Positions 33,892-42,929 of a stretch of 64,000 nt of DNA are shown one piece after another (the stretch's first letter is position 1; the number at the start of each line of letters is the position of its first letter). The stretch covers positions 124,001 to 188,000 of the forward strand of contig DLKC01000027.1 in NCBI GenBank assembly GCA_002478885.1, in the 5' to 3' direction. A model generated the notes under the pieces. The model was given only the letters and a program-made list of their open reading frames with translations. It searched no databases and was not told the DNA's origin. The stretch comes from Chitinophagaceae bacterium UBA7600 (lineage in GTDB: Bacteria > Bacteroidota > Bacteroidia > Chitinophagales > Chitinophagaceae). Both the position numbers and the translations under genes were made by a program.

Positions 33892-35433
33892 ATGGTTAAT
33901 GAAAATAAAAAAGTAAGGGTGCGTTTCGCTCCATCGCCAACAGGAGGTTTGCATTTGGGTGGCGTAAGAACGGTATTATTCAATTATCTTTTTGCCAAAC
34001 ACCATGGCGGCGAATTTGTGTTGCGCATAGAAGATACTGACCAGTCAAGATTTGTGGCCGGCGCTGAGGAATATATTTTTGACTGTCTTAATTGGTGCGG
34101 ACTTACCCCCGACGAAAGCCCTGTGCATGGCGGTGCATATGGCCCGTACCGCCAAAGTGAACGAAAAGAAAGCTATAGAAAATATGCAGAGCAACTTGTT
34201 GCAGATGGCTCCGCATACTATGCTTTTGATACCCCCGCAGAACTTGAGGAAATGCGCAACCGGTTTAAAACTGCAGAAAGCCCTTCGCCACAATATAATT
34301 ACATACTTCGTGAGCAAATGCGTAATTCACTTACCCTTGGTGAAGAAGAGGTGGCAAGGTTATTAAGCGAAGACGCGGCACATGTGATACGCATAAAAAT
34401 GCCGACTGATGAAACAATCGTATTCACGGATATGATTCGCGGGGAAGTTGCGTTTCATTCTTCACAAACGGATGATAAAGTTTTGCTGAAAGCCGATGGA
34501 ATGCCAACTTATCATCTTGCAGTTGTGGTTGACGATTATCTGATGAAGATCACACATGCTTTTCGTGGCGAAGAATGGCTGCCAAGTGCACCCGTGCATA
34601 TCCTGCTCTGGAAATATTTGTTTGGCCTTGACCAGATGCCGCAATGGGCGCACCTTCCTTTGATCTTGAAGCCAGACGGTAATGGGAAGCTCAGTAAACG
34701 AGATGGAGATCGCATGGGTTTCCCTGTATTTGCTATGAATTGGACAGATCCGAAAACAACTGAAACTACTCAAGGCTTTAGAGAAAGAGGATTTTTACCT
34801 GAAGCATTTATAAATATGCTGGTTATGCTTGGCTGGAACGATGGAACCGAAAACGAAATTTTCACGCTGCAAAAATTGGTGGACAAATTTACCATGGAAC
34901 GCGTTCATAAGGGCGGCGCAAGATTCGATTATGAGAAAGCAAAATGGTTCAACCACGAATGGATAAAGCACCTACCGGCTTCGCATTACCAGCCCCGGGT
35001 TAGGCAATTACTCGAAGCAGAAGGTATTTCTGTACCGGACGACGGCCAATTGCAAAAAGTGTTAGAGCTGGTGAAAGACCGTTGCACGCTTTTACCTGAT
35101 TTTGTGCAGCAGGCCGGATTCTTCTTTAAAACCCCGACAAACATTGATACCGCTGCCATAAAGCCAAAATGGGACGAAAAGAAAAACCTGTTTTTTGGAG
35201 AAATGATGCTTGCTTTCGACCTAGCTCCTTCATGGCAACATGAAGAATTAGAAAGAACTTTTAAAGAGCTCACCGCCGTACATGAAATAAAGCCGGGTGA
35301 ACTGATGCTTCCTCTGCGCATCATGCTAGTGGGTGGCAAATTCGGCCCGGGTGTGTTCCATGTTGCCGAAGTATTAGGCAAAGAGGAAACCATTAAGCGG
35401 ATAAAATTTACGCTGCAATTAGTCCAGGGTTAA
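33892..35433 (+). CDS. gltX: Glutamyl-tRNA synthetase
   Basis: 513 residues; charges tRNA-Glu in the cytoplasm. Class I signatures: FAPSPTGGLHLGGVR with HLGG at 21-24 (HIGH), and KLSKR at about 266-270 (KMSKS). The ATG start is supported by the NKKVRVRFAPSPTG N-terminus. The C-terminal anticodon-binding domain is complete. The type (discriminating versus GlnRS-like dual use) cannot be decided here. It stands alone, transcribed away from the ARPP-1 gene. Confidence 0.97.
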   Translation: MVNENKKVRVRFAPSPTGGLHLGGVRTVLFNYLFAKHHGGEFVLRIEDTDQSRFVAGAEEYIFDCLNWCGLTPDESPVHGGAYGPYRQSERKESYRKYAEQLVADGSAYYAFDTPAELEEMRNRFKTAESPSPQYNYILREQMRNSLTLGEEEVARLLSEDAAHVIRIKMPTDETIVFTDMIRGEVAFHSSQTDDKVLLKADGMPTYHLAVVVDDYLMKITHAFRGEEWLPSAPVHILLWKYLFGLDQMPQWAHLPLILKPDGNGKLSKRDGDRMGFPVFAMNWTDPKTTETTQGFRERGFLPEAFINMLVMLGWNDGTENEIFTLQKLVDKFTMERVHKGGARFDYEKAKWFNHEWIKHLPASHYQPRVRQLLEAEGISVPDDGQLQKVLELVKDRCTLLPDFVQQAGFFFKTPTNIDTAAIKPKWDEKKNLFFGEMMLAFDLAPSWQHEELERTFKELTAVHEIKPGELMLPLRIMLVGGKFGPGVFHVAEVLGKEETIKRIKFTLQLVQG

Positions 35434-35563
35434 TATATTTTTTAAAAGCAGGTGTAGTGGCCAAACTTTTGCCAGCTTTTTTTTATCTGTTTAAAACAAA
35501 AGCCTGCTGGTTATATAAATACCGCCCCTGCTTGGCTTTCGTGTTGTAACTTTCTAAAAAAAG

Positions 35564-37114
35564 ATGTCGAAAACCACCCGGCTTATTCTGCTGTTTGCTA
35601 TCGTAAAACTGCTAATCCCATACCTGTTCATTCATCCGATGTATGAACTGCACCGCGATGAATACCTTTACCTTTCCGAATCTGATCATCTTGCATGGGG
35701 ATATATTGAGGCACCGCCATTGCTTTCTCTGCTGGGTTACATTAGTAGTCTTTTAGGTAAATCCATTGCGGTAGTGCGTTTCTGGTCGGCCTTTTTTGGC
35801 GCTCTAAACATCTATCTTATAGGCAGGCTTGTTCAAAAACTTGGTGGCGGCATGTATGCCTGCCTGCTTACCTGTCTTGGCTTTTTGCTTTCTGGGTATC
35901 TTCGGATGAATATTCTTTTTCAACCCAATTTCCTTGAGCTGTTTTTTTGGACACTCAATTCTTACCTGGTCGTGAGATTAATACAAACTGACTGCAAAAA
36001 ATATCTTTACCTGCTTGGAATTTCTTTTGCTTTCAGCATTCTTTCAAAATATTCAGCAGCCTTTTATATTCTTTCGTCAATCGTCGCTTTCCTGCTAACG
36101 CCTTTACGAAAATGGTTTGCAAGCAAACAGCTTTACTATGCGTTACTCATTTGCTCATTAATTATCGCACCCAATATTATTTGGCAGATCAACCATAATT
36201 TTCCTGTAGCCACCCACATGAAATTGCTTACCGAACAGCAATTGAGTTATTTGAGCAGGTCGCAATTTTTTGCCGATCAATTGATCATGACACTACCGTC
36301 TTTCTTTATTTGGGTGGCAGGGTTTATTTGCCTGGTTGCAACCAAAGCTGGACGAAAATATTTCGCGCTCATTATCATATACACAGGCATATTCACTTTC
36401 CTGGTTGTGTTCAAAGGCAAGAGTTACTACACAATGGGCATTTATCCTCCATTGTATGCCTTTGGGGGCTACTATCTCGAAAAACTGACAAAACGCGTTA
36501 CCCTTAGCAATAAAATCAAACGCCTTGTAATGCCTTCAATCGTTGTACTGCTTGCCATACCAATGATACCAGTTGCATTGCCTTTCAACACCCCTGAAAA
36601 AATGGCCCCGGTTTACAAAGCACTTCAGCTTGATCATACTGGCTTACTCAATTGGGAAGACACCGTTGTTCATCCCATACCACAGGACTTTGCTGACATG
36701 CTCGGCTGGCGGCAATTAACGCAAAAAGTAACAAATGTGTATACAAGGCTGCCCGACAGCGTAAAATCATCCACCATCATTTTCACCGATAATTATGGGG
36801 AGGCTTCTGCCGTTAATTTCTTCCGGGATAAAAAGGTTTTGCCCGAAGCTTTTTCTGATGATGCAACTTTTTTATTCTGGTTGCCAGAATCGATCTTCAG
36901 CAAACATGTATTGCTTGTAAATTTTAAGCCGCGGCCTACCGATGACTGGGTATTTGGTCATTTCAAATCCGTACAGTTAATGGATTCCATGACGCAGCCT
37001 TATGCAAGAGAAGAAGGCGTGAAAATATATTATTATTCCAATGCTGACGACTCGCTGAAATATGCAGCGGAAAATGCAATCAGGCAGGAGAAAGCTTCCT
37101 TTAACATTCGCTGA
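35564..37114 (+). CDS. GT39/ArnT-like membrane glycosyltransferase
   Basis: A 516-residue polytopic protein of the dolichyl-phosphate-mannose/ArnT-like GT-C type. The first periplasmic loop has the acidic motif LHRDEYLYLSESDHLAWGYIEAPP, in which the DE pair is the expected catalytic region, followed by about ten further TM helices and a soluble C-terminal part of about 170 residues. It uses a lipid-linked sugar donor on the outer face of the inner membrane. Acceptor unknown (lipid A, protein or glycan). A TAACTTTC box (35547-35554) precedes the ATG by 9 bp. Confidence 0.85.
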   Translation: MSKTTRLILLFAIVKLLIPYLFIHPMYELHRDEYLYLSESDHLAWGYIEAPPLLSLLGYISSLLGKSIAVVRFWSAFFGALNIYLIGRLVQKLGGGMYACLLTCLGFLLSGYLRMNILFQPNFLELFFWTLNSYLVVRLIQTDCKKYLYLLGISFAFSILSKYSAAFYILSSIVAFLLTPLRKWFASKQLYYALLICSLIIAPNIIWQINHNFPVATHMKLLTEQQLSYLSRSQFFADQLIMTLPSFFIWVAGFICLVATKAGRKYFALIIIYTGIFTFLVVFKGKSYYTMGIYPPLYAFGGYYLEKLTKRVTLSNKIKRLVMPSIVVLLAIPMIPVALPFNTPEKMAPVYKALQLDHTGLLNWEDTVVHPIPQDFADMLGWRQLTQKVTNVYTRLPDSVKSSTIIFTDNYGEASAVNFFRDKKVLPEAFSDDATFLFWLPESIFSKHVLLVNFKPRPTDDWVFGHFKSVQLMDSMTQPYAREEGVKIYYYSNADDSLKYAAENAIRQEKASFNIR

Positions 37115-37122
37115 TTTTAAGG

Positions 37123-37130
37123 TAAATTTG
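37123..37130 (+). promoter_or_regulatory. Putative -7 box for the B12-binding protein gene
   Basis: TAAATTTG matches TAnnTTTG, 20 bp before the ATG. Confidence 0.35.
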
Positions 37131-37150
37131 TACTTATCAAAAACGTTTGC

Positions 37151-37570
37151 ATGAACACAACATTGCAAAGACCCATTAGAGTTTTAGTGGCCAAAGTTGG
37201 TCTCGATGGGCACGACCGGGGTGCAAAGGTTATCGCATCGGCATTAAGAGACGCAGGTATGGAAGTAATTTATACAGGTCTTCGTCAAACGCCGGAAATG
37301 GTAGTAAACGCCGCCTTGCAGGAAGACGTAGATGCTATCGGTGTAAGCATTCTCAGCGGCGCACACATGACTGTTTTTCCAAAACTCCTTCATATGATGA
37401 AAGAAAAAAATATGGACGATGTTTTGTTAACAGGTGGTGGTATTATTCCAAACGATGATATGAAATCGTTGAACGAAATAGGTGTAGGTAAACTTTTTGC
37501 TCCAGGCACAGCTACGCACGAAATCGCTGAATATATTGCCGGCTGGGTTAAGGAAAACAGGAGCTTTTAG
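37151..37570 (+). CDS. Stand-alone B12-binding domain protein (methylmalonyl-CoA mutase C-terminal domain)
   Basis: 139 residues that form only the cobalamin-binding Rossmann domain: [20 protein letters not shown] with the DxHxxG motif that supplies the lower-ligand His, then [17 protein letters not shown] and [12 protein letters not shown]. It is the size of the small subunit of split mutases (as in isobutyryl-CoA or archaeal methylmalonyl-CoA mutase). The catalytic large subunit is not in this window, so it must pair with a subunit encoded elsewhere. Repeat pair R13 follows. Confidence 0.92.
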   Translation: MNTTLQRPIRVLVAKVGLDGHDRGAKVIASALRDAGMEVIYTGLRQTPEMVVNAALQEDVDAIGVSILSGAHMTVFPKLLHMMKEKNMDDVLLTGGGIIPNDDMKSLNEIGVGKLFAPGTATHEIAEYIAGWVKENRSF

Positions 37571-37680
37571 TTCGTCGTCAAAACAGCATTTCTTTTTTTG
37601 TTAAACAACTGCCCATCCTTTTCACAGTTGAATGAGGAGTGATTTTTATTTATTTACCCAGCGCGACACCGCTGCTCAGC

Positions 37681-37827
37681 TTTGCTTGCGTCGCACACTT
37701 GTACTGCATATTACAAATCGGAAACACCCAGGCCAGAAGCAATAATTGCGGGGATAGCTTTTGGTCTTTTACGTTTTTGTTGAATTACGGACTAATTGTT
37801 CAATAGTGCGACGCAAGAGACGATGCC
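37681..37827. repeat. Inverted intergenic repeat pair R13
   Basis: Left arm 37681-37704 (tttgcttgcgtcgcacactt...) and right arm 37801-37827 (caatagtgcgacgcaagaga...). Both have CTTGCG / CGCAAG instead of GTTGCG / CGCAAC. They lie between convergent genes. Confidence 0.85.
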
Positions 37828-37868
37828 ACGAAGTGAAGGAGCCGGCGAACAAAATATTATAACAATGG

Positions 37869-38867
37869 TTATACAATTATTGCTTCAATTTTTTTGAATC
37901 CTTCGCCGGCGGGAAGCTGCTGCCACAGAATTTCGTAAATCGCATCCGCTATGGGAAGTTGTGCCTGCAAATGCTGGTTGGTGTGATGAATGCTACGGCT
38001 TGCATTGTAACCTTCGGCAACCATGCTAAGTTCGAGTTGTGCGGCTTTTACGGAATAACCTTTTCCGATCATGTTTCCAAAAGTGCGATTACGGCTATAC
38101 AATGAGTAGCAAGTAACCAACAGGTCGCCAAGATAGGCAGAAGCCGCATAATTAAGCCCTGTATGATCTTCATCAAGATGGGCCTTGCGGAGAAAGCGCA
38201 CCATTTCATTTGCGCTGTTCGAGATATACACGCTTAAGAAATTGTCTCCGTATTCCAACCCGTGAGCAATTCCGGCGCCGAGCGCATAAATATTTTTCAT
38301 TACCGCCGCGAACTGTACACCCATGATATCATGGTTTACGACAGTGTTCAGGTATTCATTTTTAAAACAGTAAGCGATTTCAGCAGCAGTTTGTTCATCG
38401 ACGCCTGAAAAAGTGAGATATGATAATTTTTCAGCAGCAACCTCTTCTGCATGACACGGGCCTGTTACTGCAAAATAATCTTTCAACGCTACGTTAAAGT
38501 TTTTGTTGAGATAGTGATTCAACAACTCGTTGCTGCCGGGCAGCAAACCTTTGATCGCCGAAATAATTTTTTTGTTGGCAAATGAATCGCTGTTGAGTGT
38601 CGTCAACACATCGTGAATGTACGCACTGGGCACTGCGATAATGAGTATTTCAGAATCTCCCACAACATAAGCGAGTGAAGAACTAACCTGCAAAAGATTC
38701 AGGTCGAAATGTGCATTGGTAAGATAGTGCGGGTTATGCCTGCGTTTTTGAATATAGCTGATACTTTCTTCACTGCGCATCCACCAGTTGATGTGATGAT
38801 TGTTGTCTGTTAATATTTTGGCAAGTGCTGTCGCCCAGCTTCCGCTACCGATAATACCAAACTTCAT
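37869..38867 (-). CDS. gpsA: NAD(P)-dependent glycerol-3-phosphate dehydrogenase
   Basis: 332 residues from the ATG at 38865-38867; reduces dihydroxyacetone phosphate to sn-glycerol-3-phosphate for phospholipids. The start MKFGIIGSGSWATALAKIL begins the Rossmann GxGxxA motif, so the 25-residue upstream extension is rejected. Other signatures: ISAIKGLLPGSNELLNHYL, YFAVTGPCHAEEVA, QFAAVMKNIYALGAGIAHGLEYGDN (catalytic Lys in MKN), and the C-terminal AEGYNASRSIH. Length is normal for the family. It is monocistronic and convergent with the B12-binding gene. Confidence 0.95.
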   Translation of the reverse strand: MKFGIIGSGSWATALAKILTDNNHHINWWMRSEESISYIQKRRHNPHYLTNAHFDLNLLQVSSSLAYVVGDSEILIIAVPSAYIHDVLTTLNSDSFANKKIISAIKGLLPGSNELLNHYLNKNFNVALKDYFAVTGPCHAEEVAAEKLSYLTFSGVDEQTAAEIAYCFKNEYLNTVVNHDIMGVQFAAVMKNIYALGAGIAHGLEYGDNFLSVYISNSANEMVRFLRKAHLDEDHTGLNYAASAYLGDLLVTCYSLYSRNRTFGNMIGKGYSVKAAQLELSMVAEGYNASRSIHHTNQHLQAQLPIADAIYEILWQQLPAGEGFKKIEAIIV

Positions 38868-38988
38868 AGCAACAATTTTGTGAGGCAACAAACATACGAA
38901 ATAGCCTTTTAATCGGGAAACGTCAACGGAGGGGGAACGCATTTCGCTTATTCAAAAGCCAACAAGTGTGGCAGCAAGTAGCGGATCA

Positions 38989-40317
38989 TTATAAAATAAA
39001 CAACGACAAGATATAAATAACAAAAAGAGAAACCAGTGCCATAATAACCATAGCAGTAGTATACACCTTTAGCATGGCATTCATTGGTATGCCCGAAAAT
39101 TTACTGATTACCCAAAAAAATGCATCATTGGCATGCGAAATCATCATAGAACCGGCACCCATAGACAATACACAAATTATTTTTCCTGTTTCAGATTCGA
39201 GCCCAAGTGGTGAGAGAAATGGTTGCACAATAGACGCAGCAGTGATAATGGCAACAGTAGAAGAACCTTGTGCTGTTTTTAAAATACTGGTTATAAGGAA
39301 CGGAAATAGAATGCCCATGCTTTGCAGCGCAGTGATGCCTGATAAATGATCACCCAATTTTGCGGCAGTCAATATAGCTCCAAATGCGCCGCCGGCAGCT
39401 ATTATCACTAAAATACTTCCAGCCTTTTCCACTGACTCACTTGACAGTAATCCCAGTACAGGCATTTTCCATCCTCTTTTACAATTTAGAGCAAGTAATA
39501 TTCCAACGGACAACGCAATAACGGGTTCTCCGCTGGTGGTGATAATTTGAGTTATAAAATTTACGTTAGTACCCCCGATTAAAAATGATCGTGATGCTAT
39601 AAGAATAACGGGTAAAATAACGGGTAAAAACGCCTGAAACGGGGATGGATGCGCTGTCGCATCTTCTTCAATTATTAGTTCTTCATCCGATAAATAGGTA
39701 AATTCCTTTCCTTTGGTTGCTGCCCACCAATGTGCGGCAAGCATTGCGGGGATTGCGACAATAATTCCATAAAGAATGAGCGCTCCGATGTCGGCGCCAA
39801 TTGTGCTGGCTGCAGCAGCAGCACCGGGATGCGGCGGTATTAAGCAATGAACCGATGCCAAGCCTGTTGCAAGAGAAACGCTCATCACCACCGTTGGTAT
39901 CCTGGTTTTCCTGATCAAAGATTTATTCAGCCCATTCAAAACAATATAACCTGAATCGCAAAACACGGGCAGGCCTACAATAAACCCTGTAAGGCTCATG
40001 GCAAGTGCTGCTTTTTTTTCCCCCACTTTTTTTAAAATAAATCCTGCCATCGCTTTTGTGCTGCCTGTATGTTCGAGCAAAACACCCAGCGTAGTTCCAA
40101 GCACAATAATAAAACCAAGAGATTTCATGATATTACCAAACCCGTCTTTCATTGTGCTAATGATACTATCAACAGGCATTTGTAGTATAAGTCCGGTAAC
40201 AAAGCAGGCGAACATCAGCGCGAAAAATGCATGAACCTTAAATTTCGTGGTAAGAAGAATGATGATAACAATACCAGCAAGTAAGCCAATCATTGTCTGC
40301 GTAAAAGAAGCGATCAT
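38989..40317 (-). CDS. GntP-family gluconate:H+ symporter-like permease
   Basis: 442 residues and about 12-14 TM helices. Features: MKDGFGNIMKSLGFIIVLGTTLGVLLEHTGSTKAMA, FVGLPVFCDSGYIVLNGL and VHCLIPPHPGAAAAAS, typical of GntP permeases for gluconate and similar sugar acids. The ATG at 40317 is preferred over an upstream frame that adds 12 residues. No gluconate kinase or dehydratase is adjacent, so the substrate is inferred from family only. The hairpin at 40341 separates it from proA. Confidence 0.88.
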   Translation of the reverse strand: MIASFTQTMIGLLAGIVIIILLTTKFKVHAFFALMFACFVTGLILQMPVDSIISTMKDGFGNIMKSLGFIIVLGTTLGVLLEHTGSTKAMAGFILKKVGEKKAALAMSLTGFIVGLPVFCDSGYIVLNGLNKSLIRKTRIPTVVMSVSLATGLASVHCLIPPHPGAAAAASTIGADIGALILYGIIVAIPAMLAAHWWAATKGKEFTYLSDEELIIEEDATAHPSPFQAFLPVILPVILIASRSFLIGGTNVNFITQIITTSGEPVIALSVGILLALNCKRGWKMPVLGLLSSESVEKAGSILVIIAAGGAFGAILTAAKLGDHLSGITALQSMGILFPFLITSILKTAQGSSTVAIITAASIVQPFLSPLGLESETGKIICVLSMGAGSMMISHANDAFFWVISKFSGIPMNAMLKVYTTAMVIMALVSLFVIYILSLFIL

Positions 40318-40340
40318 GCAAACAAGATAGTAAAATAAAT

Positions 40341-40364
40341 AATGCAGGCTCAAATGCCTGCATT
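40341..40364 (-). terminator. Hairpin between proA and the GntP gene
   Basis: AATGCAGGC-TCAAAT-GCCTGCATT, 24 bp past the proA stop; on the minus strand it is followed by ATTTATTTTA. Confidence 0.65.
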
Positions 40365-40388
40365 AACAGTTGAATTTAAATGATGCGA

Positions 40389-41633
40389 CTATTTACGCAC
40401 TTGCCCATTGCCCGTGATAACCCATTTTTCGGTAACAAGTTTTTCCAGCGCAAATGGTCCCCGCGCATGCAGTTTTTGCGTGGATATGCCAATTTCTGCC
40501 CCAAGGCCGAACTCTTCACCGTCGGTGAATCTTGTGGAGGCGTTTGCATAAACTGTTGCCGCGTCAACTTCTTTTAAAAAGCGTTTGCAATTGGCTTTGT
40601 TTTCCGATATTATCGCTTCCGAATGTTTGGTCGAGTACTTGCTTATGTGCAATAGGGCTTCATCAATATGCTTTACAATTTTTACGGCGCATTTCAGGCT
40701 TAAAAATTCGCGGCCAAAATCTTCAGGTTTTGCTTTTTGCAGGTGCGGGTAGTTCTTTAATAGCCTGTACGATTTACTATCAGCGAAAATCTCCACGCCA
40801 TATTTTTCAAACTCGGGCTGAAGTTTACTTAGGAACGTCGGTGCAATATCTTCCTGCAAAAGAATTGTATCAATCGCGTTGCATACAGAAGGTCTTTGAA
40901 CCTTTGCATTGACAGTAATGTTCACTGCATTTTGCACTTTTGCAGTCTTATCAACAAAAATATGGCAAACCCCGGCGCCAGTTTCTATTACAGGAACAAG
41001 ACTGTTTTTGCGCACGTATTCGATGAGGCCTGCAGAACCGCGGGGAATGATTACATCAACATATTTTGTGGCCGAGAAAAGGTCGGCAACACTTTCCCTT
41101 TCAGAAGGCAACAACGTTATACAGTCGGGGTGAATATTATTTGCTTTCAGCACTTTTTTAATTAATGCAACCGAAGCAATATTGGTGTGTTCAGCCTCCT
41201 TGCTTCCTTTTAGCACCGCAGCGTTCATACTCCGCAAACACAACGCTGCAATATCAAAAGTTACATTTGGCCTTGATTCATACACGGCGCCAACAACACC
41301 CAGCGGCACGCTGATTTTTTCGAGTAGCAATCCATTGTGCAATGTTTTCTTTTCCAGGATTTGTCCTGACGGGTTCGGAAGTTTTGCCACTTTCCTTACG
41401 CTTGCTGCAATGCTTCTAATACGTTGGCTATTCAGCAGCAAGCGGTCTGTGCGCGGATCATCCGCGTCTTGTTTTGCTACATCTTTTTTGTTGGCCGCAA
41501 TAATTTTTGAGGTATGTTTTTCCATCTCAGCTGCCAGCATCATGAGTGTTTTTTTCAGCTGGGCATCTGTTGCGTTGCGCAACGATACGGCAGCTTTATA
41601 TGCTTTAGTAATTAATGCTTCTGTTGGTTTCAT
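40389..41633 (-). CDS. proA: Glutamate-5-semialdehyde dehydrogenase (gamma-glutamyl phosphate reductase)
   Basis: 414 residues; NADPH reduction of glutamyl-5-phosphate in proline synthesis. Signatures: RKVAKLPNPSGQI, LEKISVPLGVVGAVYESRPNVT, NAAVLKGSKEAEHTN, IPRGSAGLIEYVRKNS, the active-site Cys in QRPSVCNAIDT, and the C-terminal EFGLGAEIGISTQKLHARGPFA. It follows proB on the same strand, but a 217-bp gap holding repeat pair R14 separates the two. They may still be one unit, perhaps with altered read-through. Confidence 0.96.
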   Translation of the reverse strand: MKPTEALITKAYKAAVSLRNATDAQLKKTLMMLAAEMEKHTSKIIAANKKDVAKQDADDPRTDRLLLNSQRIRSIAASVRKVAKLPNPSGQILEKKTLHNGLLLEKISVPLGVVGAVYESRPNVTFDIAALCLRSMNAAVLKGSKEAEHTNIASVALIKKVLKANNIHPDCITLLPSERESVADLFSATKYVDVIIPRGSAGLIEYVRKNSLVPVIETGAGVCHIFVDKTAKVQNAVNITVNAKVQRPSVCNAIDTILLQEDIAPTFLSKLQPEFEKYGVEIFADSKSYRLLKNYPHLQKAKPEDFGREFLSLKCAVKIVKHIDEALLHISKYSTKHSEAIISENKANCKRFLKEVDAATVYANASTRFTDGEEFGLGAEIGISTQKLHARGPFALEKLVTEKWVITGNGQVRK

Positions 41634-41669
41634 GTTTTACTTTTTAGTTGCCGGCTTGTGATCTTTGTA

Positions 41670-41812
41670 GCATCGTCTCTTGCGTCGCACCCTTGTGCAA
41701 TTGGTCCGGAAATCAACAAAGGCAGACAGTTATTTCACAACGATAAATTGCTTTCGCGCTCCGGTCTCCCCGACCTGTATTCAGGAGTACAAGGGTGCGA
41801 CGCAACGAATGC
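41670..41812. repeat. Inverted repeat pair R14 between proB and proA
   Basis: Left arm 41670-41698 (gcatcgtctcttgcgtcgca...) and right arm 41787-41812 (gtacaagggtgcgacgcaac...). The left has CACCCTTG and the right has CAAGGGTG, an exact compensatory change relative to the CACTCTTG consensus. Confidence 0.9.
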
Positions 41813-41850
41813 TTAATGTATGCACAAAAGCCTGGCTAAAAATTTTTCTA

Positions 41851-42885
41851 TTAAAATATCACGATATCATCCGCATGGGCTGCAAGCACATTTTTGTGCG
41901 CAATTTCCTGATGCATGTTTACCGCGTTAAGTCTCACTTTGGCAACGCCAATGATATGCTCGTCTTCGTTAATCAGCTGAACAACCTCACCTTCTGAAAA
42001 ATTTCCTGTTATGTGTTTTACACCAACGGTCAATAAACTTTTGCGGTTGTTCAAGGCGCGCTCTGCGCCTTTATCGACCTGTATACTACCAATGGTAATG
42101 GAGCCACTTGCCAGCCATTTTTGCCGCGCTTTAAAATTTGCTTGTTTTGGAATGAAAGTAGTACCAGCGTTTCCATTCAACGCATCGTGAAATGGTTCAG
42201 CACCTTTTAATCCGGTAATAATCACTTTAATACCAAGTGATGTAGCGAGGTTGCTGAACGTGAGTTTTGATAGCATACCACCGAGGCCAAGGCTGCTTTT
42301 TTCTGTGGATACAAAACTGCGAATGCGGCTGTCTATTTTTTGAACAAGCGGAATGATCTTTTTCTCTGCATCCATAAAACCGCCCGCAGACGTGCAAATG
42401 AGAAGTGTTTCCGCATCGAAGCCGATTGCGATGAGTGTGGCGAGTTCGTCATTATCAGAAAATTTTAATTCCACGTTGCTCACGAGATCATTTTCGTTTA
42501 CAACAGGGAGAATGTCATTTTCCCAGAACGTTGTGAATGTTTCTTTAAGCTGCAGAAATTGTGTACGGTTTGAAAAATGATGACGTTCGCACAATGCCTG
42601 CGCAACTTTTATATTGTACGCTGAGAAATATTTGTGATAAAGCTGTATGAGTATCGGGTTGCCAACGGCAGCTGCGGCCTTTCTTTCTATGATGCTGCCT
42701 TTGTAATCTTTTAAGGCAGATTTTCCGCTGCCAACGGCACCACTGGAGACAAGCACCACACGCCTTTCTTTGCTAAGCGCAGCGATCTCGGAAGAGATTT
42801 TTTTAATAACGATTTTATCAACCGTTCCACCAGGTTTGGTGATAACGGCTGAACCGAGTTTTATTACAAGCACAGGCTTTTGCAT
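41851..42885 (-). CDS. proB: Glutamate 5-kinase with C-terminal PUA domain
   Basis: 344 residues; ATP-dependent phosphorylation of glutamate, the first and feedback-controlled step of proline synthesis. The amino-acid-kinase domain shows VIKLGSAVIT, VLVSSGAVGSG, NPILIQLYH, LPVVNENDLV, FSDNDELATLIA, and GLGGMLSKLTFSNLAT. The PUA domain starts around KGAERALNNRKSLLTVGVKHITGNFSEGE. It is transcribed ahead of proA. Confidence 0.95.
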   Translation of the reverse strand: MQKPVLVIKLGSAVITKPGGTVDKIVIKKISSEIAALSKERRVVLVSSGAVGSGKSALKDYKGSIIERKAAAAVGNPILIQLYHKYFSAYNIKVAQALCERHHFSNRTQFLQLKETFTTFWENDILPVVNENDLVSNVELKFSDNDELATLIAIGFDAETLLICTSAGGFMDAEKKIIPLVQKIDSRIRSFVSTEKSSLGLGGMLSKLTFSNLATSLGIKVIITGLKGAEPFHDALNGNAGTTFIPKQANFKARQKWLASGSITIGSIQVDKGAERALNNRKSLLTVGVKHITGNFSEGEVVQLINEDEHIIGVAKVRLNAVNMHQEIAHKNVLAAHADDIVIF

Positions 42886-42929
42886 ATTTCTTATTCTATT
42901 GGGCTGGTTATTTGCAGCGGCGATTGACT

